A stretch of DNA of 64,000 bases from Angiostrongylus vasorum. Lineage: Eukaryota; Nematoda; Chromadorea; Rhabditida; Metastrongylidae. Of the stretch, positions 13,025 to 25,300 are shown piece after piece. Location: NCBI GenBank assembly GCA_018806985.1, contig JADANN010000447.1:682001-746000 (forward strand), written 5' to 3'. Each line of letters opens with the position of its first letter. Position 1 is the first letter of the stretch. Below the pieces are notes generated by a model. It ran no database searches. It was given only the letters and a program-made list of their open reading frames with translations, and had not been told where the DNA came from. The translations under genes were made by a program, and so were the position numbers.

Positions 13025-13390
13025 TCTCTATTTTATTTCCCACGACTCATCTTCACACACGGATCTTAGCACTTCTTGCATCCTATTCGTTTCTTCGCAT
13101 CCAGAATCTACAAAGGCCTTCTTTGCGTGCAGGTTCGGCTGCTGCTTGGTGAATCTCGCTTTCGTTGCGAATATCATAGAATGCTGGTCGAGTCGATGCT
13201 CCCTGGAATCCTGGGATAGCCCCGCTAACACGTTACCACGCGGACTGGAGGGAGTAATTTGCTCCCAGACAAGGCCAGTGCCCATTTCCCCACCCTGGAG
13301 TGATGGGAGGCTTGGTGAGCGACAGAGTCGAACCAGCATCGTGCTTGTAATTAACGCCACTACTACCGTTGCGCTACCAGCCACTGTATA
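13025..13390 (-). repeat. tRNA-derived SINE family B, near full copy
   Basis: The reverse complement starts GGTAGCGCAACGGTAGTAG, has the box GGTTCGACTC, the body with CCAGCATTCTATGATATTC and the 3' part with CGAAGAAACGAATAGG. Alternating TATA/GTAC-rich sequence follows at 13,390-13,455. Confidence 0.8.
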
Positions 13391-13455
13391 TATCGCACAT
13401 AATACACACTATGTATATATAAATATATACGTACATATATATGTACATATAATCA

Positions 13456-14450
13456 ACTGCTGCTTTAGAATTTGGTCTGTCGACTGCCGTTCGAGTCTAT
13501 TCTCCATAGGGATCACTGAAAAGTTGTAGGATGTTCCCAAGTATTCAACACATGGACGCACCTTCTTCAGTGGATTTCAAGGAGGGAATCGATCCCACCC
13601 AAGACTGGTATCAATTCTCGGATCTCAAGATAGCGAGATGTGAGGGCTTGTTTGGTTCAGTGTAAGCTCAAAGCAAAGCCTTGTGCCTACTGAACGTCAC
13701 CACTAACTATATAATATGTTATTTGGAAGCTTCTTATTTATTCATTTATAACTGGACTAAAGAATAATGAAAAGCAATGTTATGTGCCGGAATAGCAGTT
13801 GAGAAATAACGATCAATAATTGATTTCCTCTTCAAAAAACACACTTTTCTGATCTCCAAAATCACAAGTCTCCACCTATTTGGGTGGTTTTCTGTGTTTC
13901 TAATGAAACAAACAGCATTCGACAATTATTTGCGCAATCAAAAACCCCAAGAAACTATGAATCCCTGGTGATAATTGGTAAAATTTTAAAAACTGCTGAT
14001 AAAATAATGAAACTGCAGGGTTGATAACACCAATCAATAGGGGTATCCAGCGAAATTCATCAGTGATAGATATGACAAAGGTTACAAAGTTATTTTTAAC
14101 AGCTTTGAAAGGCCCTGAGGACGACAAAGACGTCATAACGTCGGCTGAATAAAGCTCTTTATCAACCACGTGGTAGCTTATTAATGAAAGAATACGTATT
14201 GATTGGTCCGGCCGAGGTTAAAGGGAAGTCGATTTTCGAAATGTTGAAGTTTTGAAGGGATTCCAAACAAAGTTCAATAGTCAAACAATAACATTATTAT
14301 GAGTAAGCGCGTTAGTCGGACATACGTACTATTATTATTACATGCCTCCTCATCAAATCCATTGTACGGATCCCCGTACTTCCTGAACTCGACTCGTTCC
14401 GCGCATTCGTTGTCCAGAAAAAGTCTGCGAACGATGCACGTGTTGCTCCA
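13456..14450. other. Unassigned DNA
   Basis: No supported gene. A PLE tail-like word (GGCCGAGGTTAAAGGGAAGTCG) occurs at about 14,208-14,232. A minus open frame at 13,900-14,169 shows no recognisable domain. Confidence 0.35.
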
Positions 14451-14454
14451 GCTA

Positions 14455-14615
14455 CTGGTTACGGATTTCCCTTCTTCATGAATGCCGTGGAATGCTGGTC
14501 GAGTATAGCCAAGCCAAGGCTCTCACGTGGACAAGAGGACGTTGAGAACGGGGTCGGAGCAGCACCTTGCTTATAGATGGACTGCATCGTTAACCACTCC
14601 GCTACTTTCCCCTGC
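14455..14615 (-). repeat. tRNA-derived SINE family B, internally deleted copy
   Basis: It shares the GGAATGCTGGTCGAGTA block and the tRNA-like head (GTAGCGGAGTGGTTAACG read on minus) with other family B copies. The middle is shortened. Confidence 0.65.
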
Positions 14616-14829
14616 CTCCCAATCCAACAGATGGTTGTACTATAGTAGAAATAAACAATGAGGTTCTCATTTCCAATGATTTGTTGAGACATGTAAGTAG
14701 AGAAATGTCAGTTTTTCTGCAATTTTTTCTCGCAATTTCTGTGGCTTTTCTGAAATCGAAAGGTAATCGTTGGTTCGATCCTGGGTCTAAGCAGTGAAAA
14801 TGTACATTTCTTCAACGACGGCAAACGAA

Positions 14830-15060
14830 GTTCATGAGCTTGCCCATTGAATAAAGGTCGTCATCATGAGCCTAGACATCGTCTCAGCTTGTTCATTCCA
14901 CTCCAGATCCTTGGTCTCGCCGATGGGTTGTCCCACGCATTCTCTTGGATCCGCATTTGACGTTGAAGACACCAATGACGATCTTTTAGGGATAACTTCT
15001 ACATTTCCATATAAAATATCTCGTCGCATCTTGATGTTAGACTTGGGCAACGTTGTTGAA
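14830..15060 (-). mobile_element. RTE retrotransposon fragment, endonuclease region
   Basis: Read on the minus strand, shifted frames carry pieces resembling the C-terminal half of an RTE apurinic-type endonuclease: an FY-M-EKL start, a decayed version of the DFNA-KxG block, then E-WNEQ-E and a MTT block. The same region recurs at 46,770-46,975 (plus) and is better preserved at 50,650-50,820. Several frameshifts show it is dead. Confidence 0.6.
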
Positions 15061-17425
15061 AGCTCGAACTGTGGGTAAATAATGCGGATTATCCGTGACT
15101 TCCGTTATGAGCCCTTGTCCATGGTTACGGTAAAGATTATGTGCACCTGGCAATAGAAGAAAAGTGCAGGATTTTATTATAAGACTGATGTCAGCTTAGG
15201 AACGGGCAGTTTTCTTCATGACGATCTCAAAACGAGGATGTGAAGCTTTTCATGTTGTTCGAGCAGTGGACACCAAAGTGGTCGACTAACCAGTTGATGA
15301 CAGGAAGTCACGGAGGCGTCACTGGCTCCAAATCGATTCGCCTGACGCTCAACGACATCCGATCAATGCGGAGCTCCAGGAATTTCTGACCTAATCAATC
15401 ACATCCTGAGTGATATTCCAGATTCTGTGGAAGTTTTAGCTACTACGTTTACCCACACATTGACGGCAATGTACTTTTCCCATTATTTACTTTAGACAAA
15501 CTTTCAAATTTCATTTCTCCAACTTTCAAACCTCAAATTTCACAAAACTCCAGCTGTTAATTCTCAATCTCTGAAAGTTCTAAGTGAAAAATCAATAAAC
15601 AAGATCAGTGAAAACATATGTAGACAAATAAACACACAGCAATGAATTCGGCAACACAGAAACACATAAATAAGCAAACAAAAATATGCACAAATATAAG
15701 CGAACATAAGTAGAACGACACAAAAAGTCTGTGGGCCACAAATGGCTCATAGCTCCCCAAAGAAAATTTGGCCCTCGAACGAACTTTTCATCTTAATATG
15801 AATTTTTAATAGAGATTGTGATGCTCTTAAAACGAAGGACTCCATGGAAAAAAAGTAGACAATAGTCTTAAAAGGTTCAAAAAGATAATAGCGAAACTCC
15901 TTTTAATGTAAAGAAAACGTTAAAAAAATCGATATTTAAGCAATATATGTGGATATACGATGTGCAATATATAAATAGAAAACCACATTTTGCAGACGAC
16001 TTCCTCTCTGATAAAAAAGAACGTTGATCAATCAATATTTCCAGTAAAGTAAACGTTGATCAATCAATATTTCCAGTAAAGTAAACGAAAACGGTTGTAA
16101 GAAGGTTTTTGTCTTAAGAACGACATAAGCGTCCCAGATAAAAAGTCGTACATTAGCGATTCGACTTCCGATAAAAGTTGGACGAGCTCGATTCGCTTAC
16201 GATCGACACAACAACAATCTACTCCGAGAACGAAAGAACTTTATTCAACTTTATATCCGTCATATAGGAACAGAATTCATGGCCATCTCTCAAAGTATTA
16301 CTCTATTCAACCAGGAACCACAAAAAAAGCAAAAGACGCTACTTTTATGAACATTAGGAGCGTAAGATGCAATGACGGATAGACATTATATGTAGACATA
16401 TTTCTTAATAAAACCACATGACAGAGAAAAAAAGGGAAACTAAGACCATTTAGAGGTGTGCGAACGAAAACGGACCGACGTGACACGATGGATGGATGAC
16501 CTTGGCCGGGCAACAATAGCGCGCCTATTTTCTGGCTACCGTTGGTCGCGCGGGAAGGCGAAAAATTTGAATATACGACCGCCTGTTTCGGCCTGTAGGT
16601 TACGGTCCTATGCATAAATATCGCACGTGAAGATCAACATCCGTGCACAATAACGACTGCAAGCAATTAGTGAAGCACAATTTATCACATTTCATCACAT
16701 ACGAGCTGACCTGAGTGGTCTGTGACTCATGCAGGTCAAGAAACCATTGTGCTGTTTGAGAGCAAACAGCCGTATTTACTAACACAGCACAAAGTACTGG
16801 TTTTTAACATGAAGAACTTCTTCTTTCTGGGGGCTCTTTCTCGACACTTTTCGTTAAGGCTGTCGAGTAGAGAAGAAAATGAGCAGGTGTGATGGTGTCG
16901 CTCAACGTCCCGAGGATATTTTTGGGGTGTCTTGCTTGCGCTAAAAATTTTCCGGAAACTGAATTTTCCTCTGACTTTTTGAAAATTACAGCTTTATTTA
17001 TTCTCAGAGTTGAAAGACTATGTCATGAACGCGGTATGTAACAGATCAGTATAGCAGTGCCTCTTCAGTAAGTCTTTAAGTCCTCCCTATCTCAAATATT
17101 TCTGGAAAAAACTAGGCTGGGTTTACCAAAATTACCTAATAACGCCGTGAACTGGAAAGTGGCAGGCAGTCCGAACCACTGACTCTGCTCATGGTAGTGA
17201 CATCACCCGGTACTGCGCTACATAGATATGGCAGAGTCCTATTAGATTACAAAACTGCTTCGATTCCTAAGTTTCGTTTTTTTCCCCATTATCGGATTCG
17301 TTGTTCGACTAGCTATATAATACGTTCCACTGTCACTTCATTATACATCTCCGCTCAGGGTGGTTTAGCATGTGACAGTGGCATGGAGGAGGCTTGATCG
17401 GGGACGAACTGCAATGATTATGAGG
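15061..17425. other. Unassigned DNA with a 32-bp tandem duplication
   Basis: A perfect direct duplication (unit ACGTTGATCAATCAATATTT plus 12 more bases) lies at 16,021-16,084. The interval 15,560-15,740 is A-rich with ATAAACA-like words. No gene is supported; the minus frame at 16,307-16,615 has no recognisable domain. Confidence 0.4.
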
Positions 17426-17427
17426 AA

Positions 17428-17710
17428 TAGTCTCCGCGGTGTGGTGCAGTGGTTGGAAGCGCAACTGTGACACATACATGGGATCGATCCCCTCACCCAT
17501 GGTCCATCATGCCTTCCATGCCTTCGGGGTGGACAAATACTTACCAGACTTGTCTGGGAGGATAGCAGCCTGGCTCGATATATCGGAAGGCCACCGCGAG
17601 TCATTTTAAAGGCCAGGTATGCATTCAATCACCTCCAACGACACTTAATGAAGTCGAATGTATGGCGCATCCCTCAGGGATTGATCAACGCCGAGAACTT
17701 TATCCTTTTT
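17428..17710 (+). repeat. tRNA-derived SINE family A, full copy
   Basis: It begins GCGGTGTGGTGCAGTGGTTGG (A-box-like), has GGGATCGATCCCC as a B-box-like element, TTCGGGGTGGACAAATACTT, GGAAGGCCACCGCGAGTCATT, and ends GGGATTGATCAACGCCGAG followed by a T-rich tail. It is a good reference for the family. Confidence 0.9.
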
Positions 17711-18309
17711 CCTTGATTTCCTCAAAGCAGTAACACAAATTAAGATTAGTTTCGCATCTAAGAGATCAGCTTTAACTAAAAGCCATGTGCGACCAGCCTC
17801 CGAAAAGGAAAGAAGAGGATGTATCGGAAGGTAGGAGTAGTGCACTGCTCGCAAAGATATTCTAACCAACAATCCAAATAGTTATCGTATGGATTTCGTT
17901 TTCCAACAGTCTTTCTGTAGCCTGTTTCATGGAACAGATGTGATTCCACGTATTAGTACATCACAGTGCTCCCCTGTGTTGGTCTTTGGCATATTCATTT
18001 GAATGAGTTACATTATTGGCTTAATCCTCGGTCCTGACTGCTTTGATTCCATGAGTTCCCAGTGTCTCATAAAACAAACCATAATTCATTATATAGGTAC
18101 ATTTATTAGTTTCACGAACGTAAATGAGCTTAATGTTCAGCCTACTGTAGCCTTGTACTATTACTATATCAAAACTTTTTCAAGAATTTTGGCTCTCTCT
18201 TGTTTTCTGGTTTGTTCTGATCCGCATGTACAGCAACAGAGAAATTCAGAAAGACTCTTATTTTTTAAAGCACTATAGGTTCTTTCCATGTTGATATTAT
18301 CAATATTGT

Positions 18310-18725
18310 ATTTATTTCTTACATCACCCCATTTCACACACAGTGCGGATCCAAGCATTTCTTCCATTCGATTCGTAGCTTACCATCAGTCATCCACGGA
18401 AATCTTTCGATTTGCGCGAAAGCTCTATTTCCATTCTAGGACTGTATTCTTCATTAAGGCTGCTGGTTGCTGCTCAATTTCATTCTACTTTCATCTCACT
18501 TGGAATCCCAAATTAGGCGTTCTTGAGTGTTCTCAGGTCTTCACCACACGTGGGCAGCTGACGACCATTGCGCGTGAAAAGAGATCTTTTCCAAAATGAG
18601 TCTCAACTCACCGATCTCAAGGGGATGGGAGGATTTGTTGACCCACGGGTCGGCGGTGTGCGGAACGGCAATCATGAAGTGTTACTGCATGGAATCCAGC
18701 CACTATGCTATCGGAGCGCCACCGG
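18310..18725 (-). repeat. tRNA-derived SINE family B, diverged copy
   Basis: The 3' portion (CACACAGTGCGGATCCAAGCATTTC, then an ATTCGATTCGTAGC-like word) and the reversed tRNA-like head at about 18,680-18,725 match family B in order and spacing. The middle is diverged. Confidence 0.6.
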
Positions 18726-18739
18726 TGTGAAATATATAC

Positions 18740-18992
18740 AGTAATTCACTGTTTTCTCAGTGGGCCGACACGAGGTTGTTATTAGACTATTTACTCATAA
18801 TAGCCCGTTTTTTCGGTGGTTTCGCCTTCTTCAAAGCCTGGAATAGTCAAATCGAAACGGAATCTACTCACTTAAACACTTTCATGACTCAAGCAGAAAA
18901 AACCGGAGTACATAAATTTCATTCGCATAACAGACTTTTTTTCAAACACTGACCATTTCCACGTCCGACTTTCTATTAACCTCGGCATTGAT
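18740..18992 (-). repeat. PLE end with degenerate hammerhead
   Basis: The reverse complement contains CCAGGCTTTGAAGAAGGCGAAACCACCG followed by GAAAAAAC, the hammerhead end of the PLE with a damaged 3' core. The TGAGTC/CATGAAAGTGTTTAAG flank and the tail word TGCCGAGGTTAATAGAAAGTCGG are shared with 5,700-6,092. Confidence 0.6.
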
Positions 18993-19074
18993 TGAATAAT
19001 TCTTTCTGCTTCTGTTTAGCAAAAAATTCTTTTTTAGCTCCTGTTTATAAATTGTGATTATAACTATAGCCTCA

Positions 19075-19330
19075 GCTTAACTGAGTTCAATGCCGATTTG
19101 GGCTCCCCAGATCAATCTCGTTGACGGGTGATTGCTGATGGCAAAAGATCGATAGAACTAGCTGAGAGACAGGCGAAACGAAGGACCCGCATGGTGTGGT
19201 GGTCAACGCGTTACTCCCCTTAAAGGACAATAGCGCGTTCGTTCCCCACCATAAGCACCTGCGGCCCAGAGTTTTGCAAATATCTCAGCTTCGTTGAAGT
19301 AATATTTCGCAATATACCCTGCCATCATAA
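19075..19330 (-). repeat. Repeat family D, copy
   Basis: It runs in the opposite orientation in the sequence text to the 4,655 copy, sharing GCTCCCCAGATCAAT, GGTGGTCAACGCGTTACTCC, GCGCGTTCGTTCCCCACC and CACCTGCGGCCCAGAGTTTTGC. The strand is given as written for the family; the tRNA-like head reads on the plus strand here. Confidence 0.6.
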
Positions 19331-19839
19331 AGAGTAGGCAGTAAGCAAAAAGGTTAAAATTATAGGAAAAAGCCAGGAAAGGGGCTAAATTTAAGCGTGA
19401 CATATTTTCCGTTTGCCGATAAATCACTGATTAGTGGGTAGCTCTTCGCTGAATTACTGTCGTTCTACAAAAACTGACAAACCTATTCTCATCCACTGAA
19501 CCGCTGAAATAGTGGTCTTATTAGAAGCCATTAAATCCTCCTCAACGGTTAACCTTACCTCAGCATAGGTTTCACCTTCACACGGTTGGTCATTGGAATT
19601 AAGGAATAGTTTAATATTTTGGTTCGGAGTTCAGCTAGAAAGATATCTCACTTTGATTAATAACGGTGGAAGGTTGTTGCTGGCAACGAGTGCCCATCGT
19701 ATTCATTATTGGATTCCGGTATCAAATACTTGGTGAACCAAGAAAATTACGTTTGTGACTGTAGGATTTGTGAAAAGGGTTTGTGAAAAGTGAAGAAAGA
19801 ATGCAAGTGAAATGCTCCTTAGATTTCAACGAAGAAAGG

Positions 19840-19955
19840 ACAATAGCGCGTTCGTTCCCCACCATAGGCACCTGCGGTCCAGAGTTTTGCAAATGTCTCA
19901 GCTTCGTTGAAGTTATATTTCGCAATATACCTGCCATTAAAAAAGAGTAGGCAGT
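19840..19955 (+). repeat. Repeat family D, partial copy
   Basis: Only the portion from AAAGGACAATAGCGCGTTCG through CACCTGCGGTCCAGAGTTTTGC to a TTTCGCAATATACC end is kept. It is almost identical to the same part of the copy at 19,225-19,325 and lies 600 bases away in the same orientation. Confidence 0.75.
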
Positions 19956-20620
19956 AAATAAAGACTTTCAGGAAGTATATTTCTCATAGGCACTTACACT
20001 GACTAGTGTTTAGCAGAGAGCAAGATCGGAAAGAAAATAAATCCTGGGAGTGTTTCAACGAGATTTTGTTGTCAGAAAGATCTGCTTCTCAAAATAGATC
20101 CGATAATGGTAGCCATTCATCGATGTAGTAACTAATAAGCAAAGTTGTTGAAGGATATCTTTTTAAACCATTGAGCTAATACAAGATTGGCAAATAGTTT
20201 CATTCGGCTAATGTCTCGACGTCTTCGTCTTCTTCGGAGCCGGATTGATCCGAGTCGATGGTTTACAGCTGGTCGTGGTCGCGATGTCGGAGATCGCTGT
20301 TCCATCGGGTCCATTCGGCCAGAGTGGAGTCTCTCTCGGATGGAATTTCTCCACTTGGAGGTGCTCCTTTTATGCATGACGATTGTTGCTCTACTGCCAT
20401 ACAATATGGTTTGTTGGGCTCCTTTTATGGTGACAACGGATCCAGGCAAAAGTCGACATTGTGTTTGCTGGCAAATACCGAATCTCTATAAATCTATAAT
20501 CTACAGTTCAATAAATCGACTTTTATGTAACCTTGGAATAATCAATCAATAGGTTCTTAACTCACTACTCTAATAGGGGAAGAAGTTGAAGACGGCGAAA
20601 CACTAGCCGAGCAAAACTAT

Positions 20621-21800
20621 TAGGCCGTTCAGAAATAATTGGGCGTTTTAAAATATTTATTGTTTTAATGTATTCTTCACCAACAAACATTAGAAAGGCG
20701 ATTTTATGCTCTTTCTAACCATTTTTTTATATTTTGCCAAAATTTAAGTGTCTTTGCCGATTTTGGGCTTTGCAATCTTAGATGTCAAAAACCATTTTTC
20801 GTGAAATTTTCTTTTAGAGTTCAAACTCGGTCGAAATGTAGAAGAGACGGCTCGGAACATTAGTGAAGTTTGGGATGAAGGTGTTGTTAATGAATCAACA
20901 GTGCGAACATGGTTCCGGAAATTCCGATCTGGTACTTCGACCTCGAAGATAAGGAACGTCGCGGATGTCCCAATGAACTTGACGACACGGATTGAAGCCA
21001 CTAGTGGAAGCAAACACGCGAACAGCTGTTCAAGAGGTTGCAGAACAGCTTGGCGTAAGCACAGGAACAATTTCCAATCACTTGAATCGCATAAGAAAGA
21101 CAAAAAAAAACTCTACAAATGGATAACGCACGAAAAAACGATAGTCGAAAAAAGTCGCCGTTTTGAAGTGAATTCTGCTCTTATTCTGCGCAACAAACAC
21201 GACCCTTTTCTTGATCGAATTGTAAACTGTAACGAGATGTGGCTTCTGTACGACAATCAACGACGATCGGCTGAATGATTGGATTGCGATCAGGGTCCAC
21301 AGAACATCTCAAAGCCGAAATTGCACCATAGAAACGTTATGGTGACTGCTTGTTGGTTTCAGTCCGGGAAAAGCGATTAAGGCAGAGAAGTATTGCAACT
21401 ATAAGCCGACAGAAAAGGACCAATCCTCCACGACAACACCTGGCCTCACATTGCAGGACCAGCGCTGCAGAAGTTGAACGAGTTGGGCTACGAAACTTTG
21501 CCTCATCCACCATATTCAACAGACCTCTCGCCTACAGACGACTACTTCTAGCACCTTGACAATTTCCTGCGCAAGAAATGCTTCACCAATCACGGTGACG
21601 CAAAAAAATGCCCTCGACGAACTCATCGCTTCCAGAACACCAGAATTTTAAGCAACCAAAATAAATAGATTTGTTCTTTAATGGCAAAATGTGAAAATTC
21701 AAAGATTTTTATTTTGATTTGTAAAGTACTGTTTCAAGCAAGTTATGGTATTTTTAAACAACATAGTCAAAAAACGATCATTTATTTCTGAACAATCTAG
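20621..21800 (+). mobile_element. Mariner element with both terminal inverted repeats
   Basis: The left end TAGGCCGTTCAGAAATAATT and the inverse of the right end (TAGATTGTTCAGAAATAAAT) form imperfect inverted repeats of about 28 bp at TA dinucleotides. The transposase is spread over shifted frames from about 20,815 to 21,650. It shows a helix-turn-helix with NESTVRTWFRKFRSG, a second one with EQLGVSTGTISNH, an IVNCNEMWLLYDN block, HDNTWPH, and HPPYSTDLSPTDDYF near the end. Mariner transposases use a D,D34D triad. The first Asp (usually CDE) is Asn here (CNE), and there are several frameshifts and a stop, so the copy is dead. It lies in PLE-like sequence. Confidence 0.88.
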
Positions 21801-21949
21801 TATTTGTCAGCATCATGTTAGCTCAACGGTTCAAGAGAATACTGATTATTTTTATCAACCGTAAACGAAAGTCGCTCTTTAGAATTACAGCTATTAAAGG
21901 AATTGCTCAAAAGTTTTGATGAGCTTTTATTCAATTCAGGCGTAAAGCC

Positions 21950-22744
21950 GTCTTTGGATTTCATTTCTTGTATTCAACACCCCACGGATCTCCCTAAGAA
22001 AGGGATCCTACGCCGGTTTGTCGTGAAGCAACGTGGCGCTTCCCACGGTGGCGGATAGGGCCTTAATCACGGAGCAAAAGCGACCTTATGCTTCCCTTTG
22101 ACGTAGGTGAATCGAGAGCATGGTCTACCTGAGTCTATTGCACCGTTTGCCACATACCTTCTGCGTATACGAGGGCGTACTCGTGCACGACTGGGTGGGT
22201 ATGTTCTCGTTTATGCGGATTGTGTTCTGCAAGCCAATTCAGCCAACAACCTTCAGTCATGCAAGAAAAATGTATATGGAAGGCCTTTAGGAGTTGCATC
22301 CAACAAAACAAGCTTCCTGTCTACTCTGGCACCGACTAAGAAGTTACCTGTGAGTGTACCGAGCCCCCTACGTTCAGACCTGCTATTCGTGGGCATCAAA
22401 CCCTAAACATAGTGAAACACTTAGGTGTCATTCTCCTGGCCCTGAAAGACTCCACTTACGGAGAGTCTGCTAACATCTCAGAGCCATTCTAGGCTGCCTT
22501 AATCGCAAAAGACAAATATGACGATCTATACCTCCATGCGCACTTGCATCTGAGTCTTCGATAGAGGATTTGATCATACAGGCAAGAAGGATATGCCACC
22601 ACGTCATCGCACTAGCCCAGACGAGACGACGCCACCAATTCAACGCCGTCTATGACATCGGAGAAGAACTGTTCCTCGGAACACGCGACAGTAAAGGATT
22701 CGGCGGCGTCGGCGTTCTCGTCAGCACGAGTTTGGCTGTGAATT
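21950..22744 (+). mobile_element. RTE retrotransposon, 5' fragment
   Basis: It shares an extended 5' region with 27,785-28,548 (ACGGATCTCCC, CGCCGGTTTGTCG, GTGGCGGATAGGG). It then enters the start of the RTE polyprotein: a frame at 22,570-22,745 contains RRRHQFNAVYDIGEELFLGT and GFGGVGVLVSTSLAVNS. In RTE elements this is the beginning of the endonuclease. The copy is cut at about 22,745, where a PLE end begins. An open frame at 22,107-22,406 is part of this 5' region and not a separate gene. Confidence 0.75.
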
Positions 22745-23412
22745 CCCACGACCGACTTTCTGTTAACCTCGGCATTGATCAAATAGTTCTCGATATTCTT
22801 GTTGAGCAAAGACGAGGTGTTACTTTACTCTTTATTCCGTTAAAGCTGACGTTTCGGCGGTGGCTGCATGAGTTCAGGTACGAAATACCTGATCTCTTGT
22901 AGTATTTGCGGAGGTGAATATATTGGCGAAACGGGCAGGCCTTTATGTATCCTCATAAAAAGAACACCTAGATGGCAAACGAAAAGCAGGACTAAGTAAC
23001 CCACTAGGGACGCATAGGATACAAAAGCGTAGCTGAGACGGTTTTTGTTGCAAAATCAATATCTTCGCACAGGATGCCAAAACACCAATGCGCAAAATCC
23101 TAAGTTTTTTGGATAAATACCAGGAACCCTAGAATCAACAGCAGGGAGGAATGCCTAGAGGTCACACGCGATCTTGCCCATATCTTCGCGTCGATTTTTT
23201 GATGTGAGATGGTGCAGTCATCAATGGTATGCGACTCTGGTCAACTGTTCTTCCTCAGTGGAAGGCACGTGATAAATGGAGGATTTTTTTCGAGAAGCTG
23301 TTAATCGTGTGGTTGCGATTTAGATTTTAATCTTTCTGTATGTGTTATCGGAACGTTTGACTTAGTAAATTGGCTATCAATATTCCCTTTCAGGCTCTGA
23401 AGAAAAGACAAA
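22745..23412 (+). mobile_element. Penelope-like element fragment with GIY-YIG segment
   Basis: The left part (22,745-22,860) is an inverted PLE end that keeps only the 3' half of the hammerhead (reverse: CGCCGAAACGTCAGCTTT). Next, on plus, comes a GIY-YIG endonuclease remnant: CSICGGEYIGETGRPLC in one frame, then a KRTPRWQTKSR-like stretch shifted. PLE 3' sequence follows, ending at a second, plus-strand end GGCTCTGAAGAAAAG near 23,395. In PLEs the GIY-YIG nuclease sits C-terminal to the reverse transcriptase. Confidence 0.75.
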
Positions 23413-23424
23413 AGCGTTCTTTAA

Positions 23425-23570
23425 ATCGGTGAATGTGAGACAGAACCCTCTCTTCCACTCTCTTGGTACTTCATTAAGTCTTGTTATTGTGTGGATGTGG
23501 TCCATCGTGCTGAACTATTTTCGAAACCCTGCTTGCTCATGTCCTCCGTCCACCAACTTTAACCAGCACA
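23425..23570 (-). mobile_element. RTE reverse transcriptase fragment
   Basis: The sequence is closely related to 60,010-60,150 of the larger RTE copy (shared words include GTGAGACAGA, GTGTGGAT and CCCTGCTTGCTCA). On minus it corresponds to the palm region around the FRKGFSSIDHIHTI block. It abuts the PLE end at 23,412, so one element probably inserted into or next to the other. Confidence 0.7.
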
Positions 23571-23574
23571 CGAT

Positions 23575-25010
23575 TTTGAAAAAAAATCATTATGACTGCC
23601 ACTTAAAGAGAAGACTCAGAAAACTAGAAAGGCTGAAATTTTCTTCATACAGAACACTTGAATTATCAGAAGTGAGAATTAGAGCTGGATATATTATAGA
23701 ATGTTTTCACACCCTCGATTCGTGGTGGTTCGCTTTGAAGAAATTTGCAAAACCTAAGGTAACAAAAGCACAACAACCAAGCCAAGCTTCAAGTGAACAC
23801 GTCACGTGGAACATCATTGTTTTTGCCAAATAGAAGAAAATCCGCTAAGCAACTCATTAGCCGTGGCATTGCTCAAAGGCAGATATCTGATGATTGTGTT
23901 ATAATAAGATTTCTTCGATGCCAGGGATTTAGGATCAGTCACAATACTTTTGGAGGATATGTGTTTGCAGCGAAGTAACGACAAGAAAAAATGTTGATGA
24001 AATACCACCCAGTATTCAACTACCAGTAAACTTCTGACAACAGGAGCCTTCAGCATTATTAAAAGTCGTCATTCATAGGCCGATTTATCGTCGTAGCAAA
24101 TGATTATGTATTGCTGAATCACTAGTTGTATTTGTCGATTGAACGATTCTTGTGCAGCACTTTGTCAACAAGGCTTTCCATATGTGGCATTAAATTTTTT
24201 GGCCTGGGAGATGGTCTACCAATTTACTGTGTGCTCACATTGAGAGGCATGGACTTCAATGAACTTCACTGCACCTGACAGCAATGCCTTGTGAAAGGAT
24301 GTTTGTGGAAAGGCTTGACCAAGGCACCACGCCTCTAGTCTAGTAGCTGGCTCTGCAACACCGCAATATCTGCAACCCTTTTAAAAAAAACGTTTTTTAA
24401 TGGAAATTTTGGAAAATCTACGAAACCACTGAGATAGCTCAGCAACACTAAGTTGGGCGGTAGAGTTCGCAAGACAAAGCAAATATTGTAGCTTCCAATG
24501 AGAGTTTTCACAGTTTCTGCGTTAAATAGTACTTCGTTCAGAATGAGAGTAGACGACTAAGAAAGTAGAGCATTATAGCCAAGTCGTGCTACAAGGGGAC
24601 GCCAAATCAGAACGCCTTCTGTGTTCATTGTTAATAGGGAGGCCTCTTTTGTGACATAGTCGGTCGTTTTTTTATGTTGTTCGCCAAGCCGTACTGATTG
24701 ACAACCGTTAACAATAGTGTGCCATGTTTGGAAGGCTTACAACTAAAGGCTAAAGTGTAATATAATCGAAATAGTCGCTGAGAGAAAATGAGTTCATTTG
24801 CATCATGTGGAAATGTGTGATGAGACGAGAATACTAAAGGACAGCGACCCTTAAAATGGGCTAAAATGGCCAAGTGAAGCCAATAGAAGAAGATTTTAAA
24901 AAACTCTTTGAAATAATGCTAAGGCTTTAAGAGTTGTTACTAGAAACACTTGGTATCAAGGGCACTGACAATCATATAACTCTTCCTTTTTGAACTGGCA
25001 TGAGGTCAAA
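23575..25010. other. Unassigned DNA
   Basis: No supported gene. On minus, 24,225-24,385 is open for about 50 codons and includes a C-x2-C pair (CRYCG), but I know no match. Minus frames at 23,814-24,056 and 24,631-24,873 are unsupported. Confidence 0.3.
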
Positions 25011-25014
25011 AGCA

Positions 25015-25300
25015 TAAAGGATGAAGCTCTCAACGTTGCTCATTCCCTGAGGGATGCATCATGCATTCGACTTCATTAAGTATCGTTGGAGGTGACTTAA
25101 TGCATATCTGGCCTTTACAATGACTCGCGGTGGCCTACCGATGTATCGACTCAGTGTCGCTATCCTCCCAGACAAGCCTAGTTCCAATTTACCCACCCCG
25201 GAGGGATGGAAGCCTTGGTGGGTTATGGGTAAGGGGATCGATTCCAAGTATGTGTCGCAGTGGTCCCTCCAACCACTGCGCCACACGCGCCCTCTGGTAA
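25015..25300 (-). repeat. tRNA-derived SINE family A, full copy
   Basis: The reverse complement begins GGCGCGTGTGGCGCAGTGG and includes GGAATCGATCCCC, a reversed CCCACCCCGGAGGGATGG, and the distal CCCTCAGGGAATGAGCAACG. Its layout matches the 17,428 copy. Confidence 0.9.

Noticed and set aside
22107..22406. 99-codon open frame that could be a small host protein
   Set aside because: It lies in the 5' region of an RTE copy; the surrounding sequence recurs at 27,785-28,250 where the frame is not kept.
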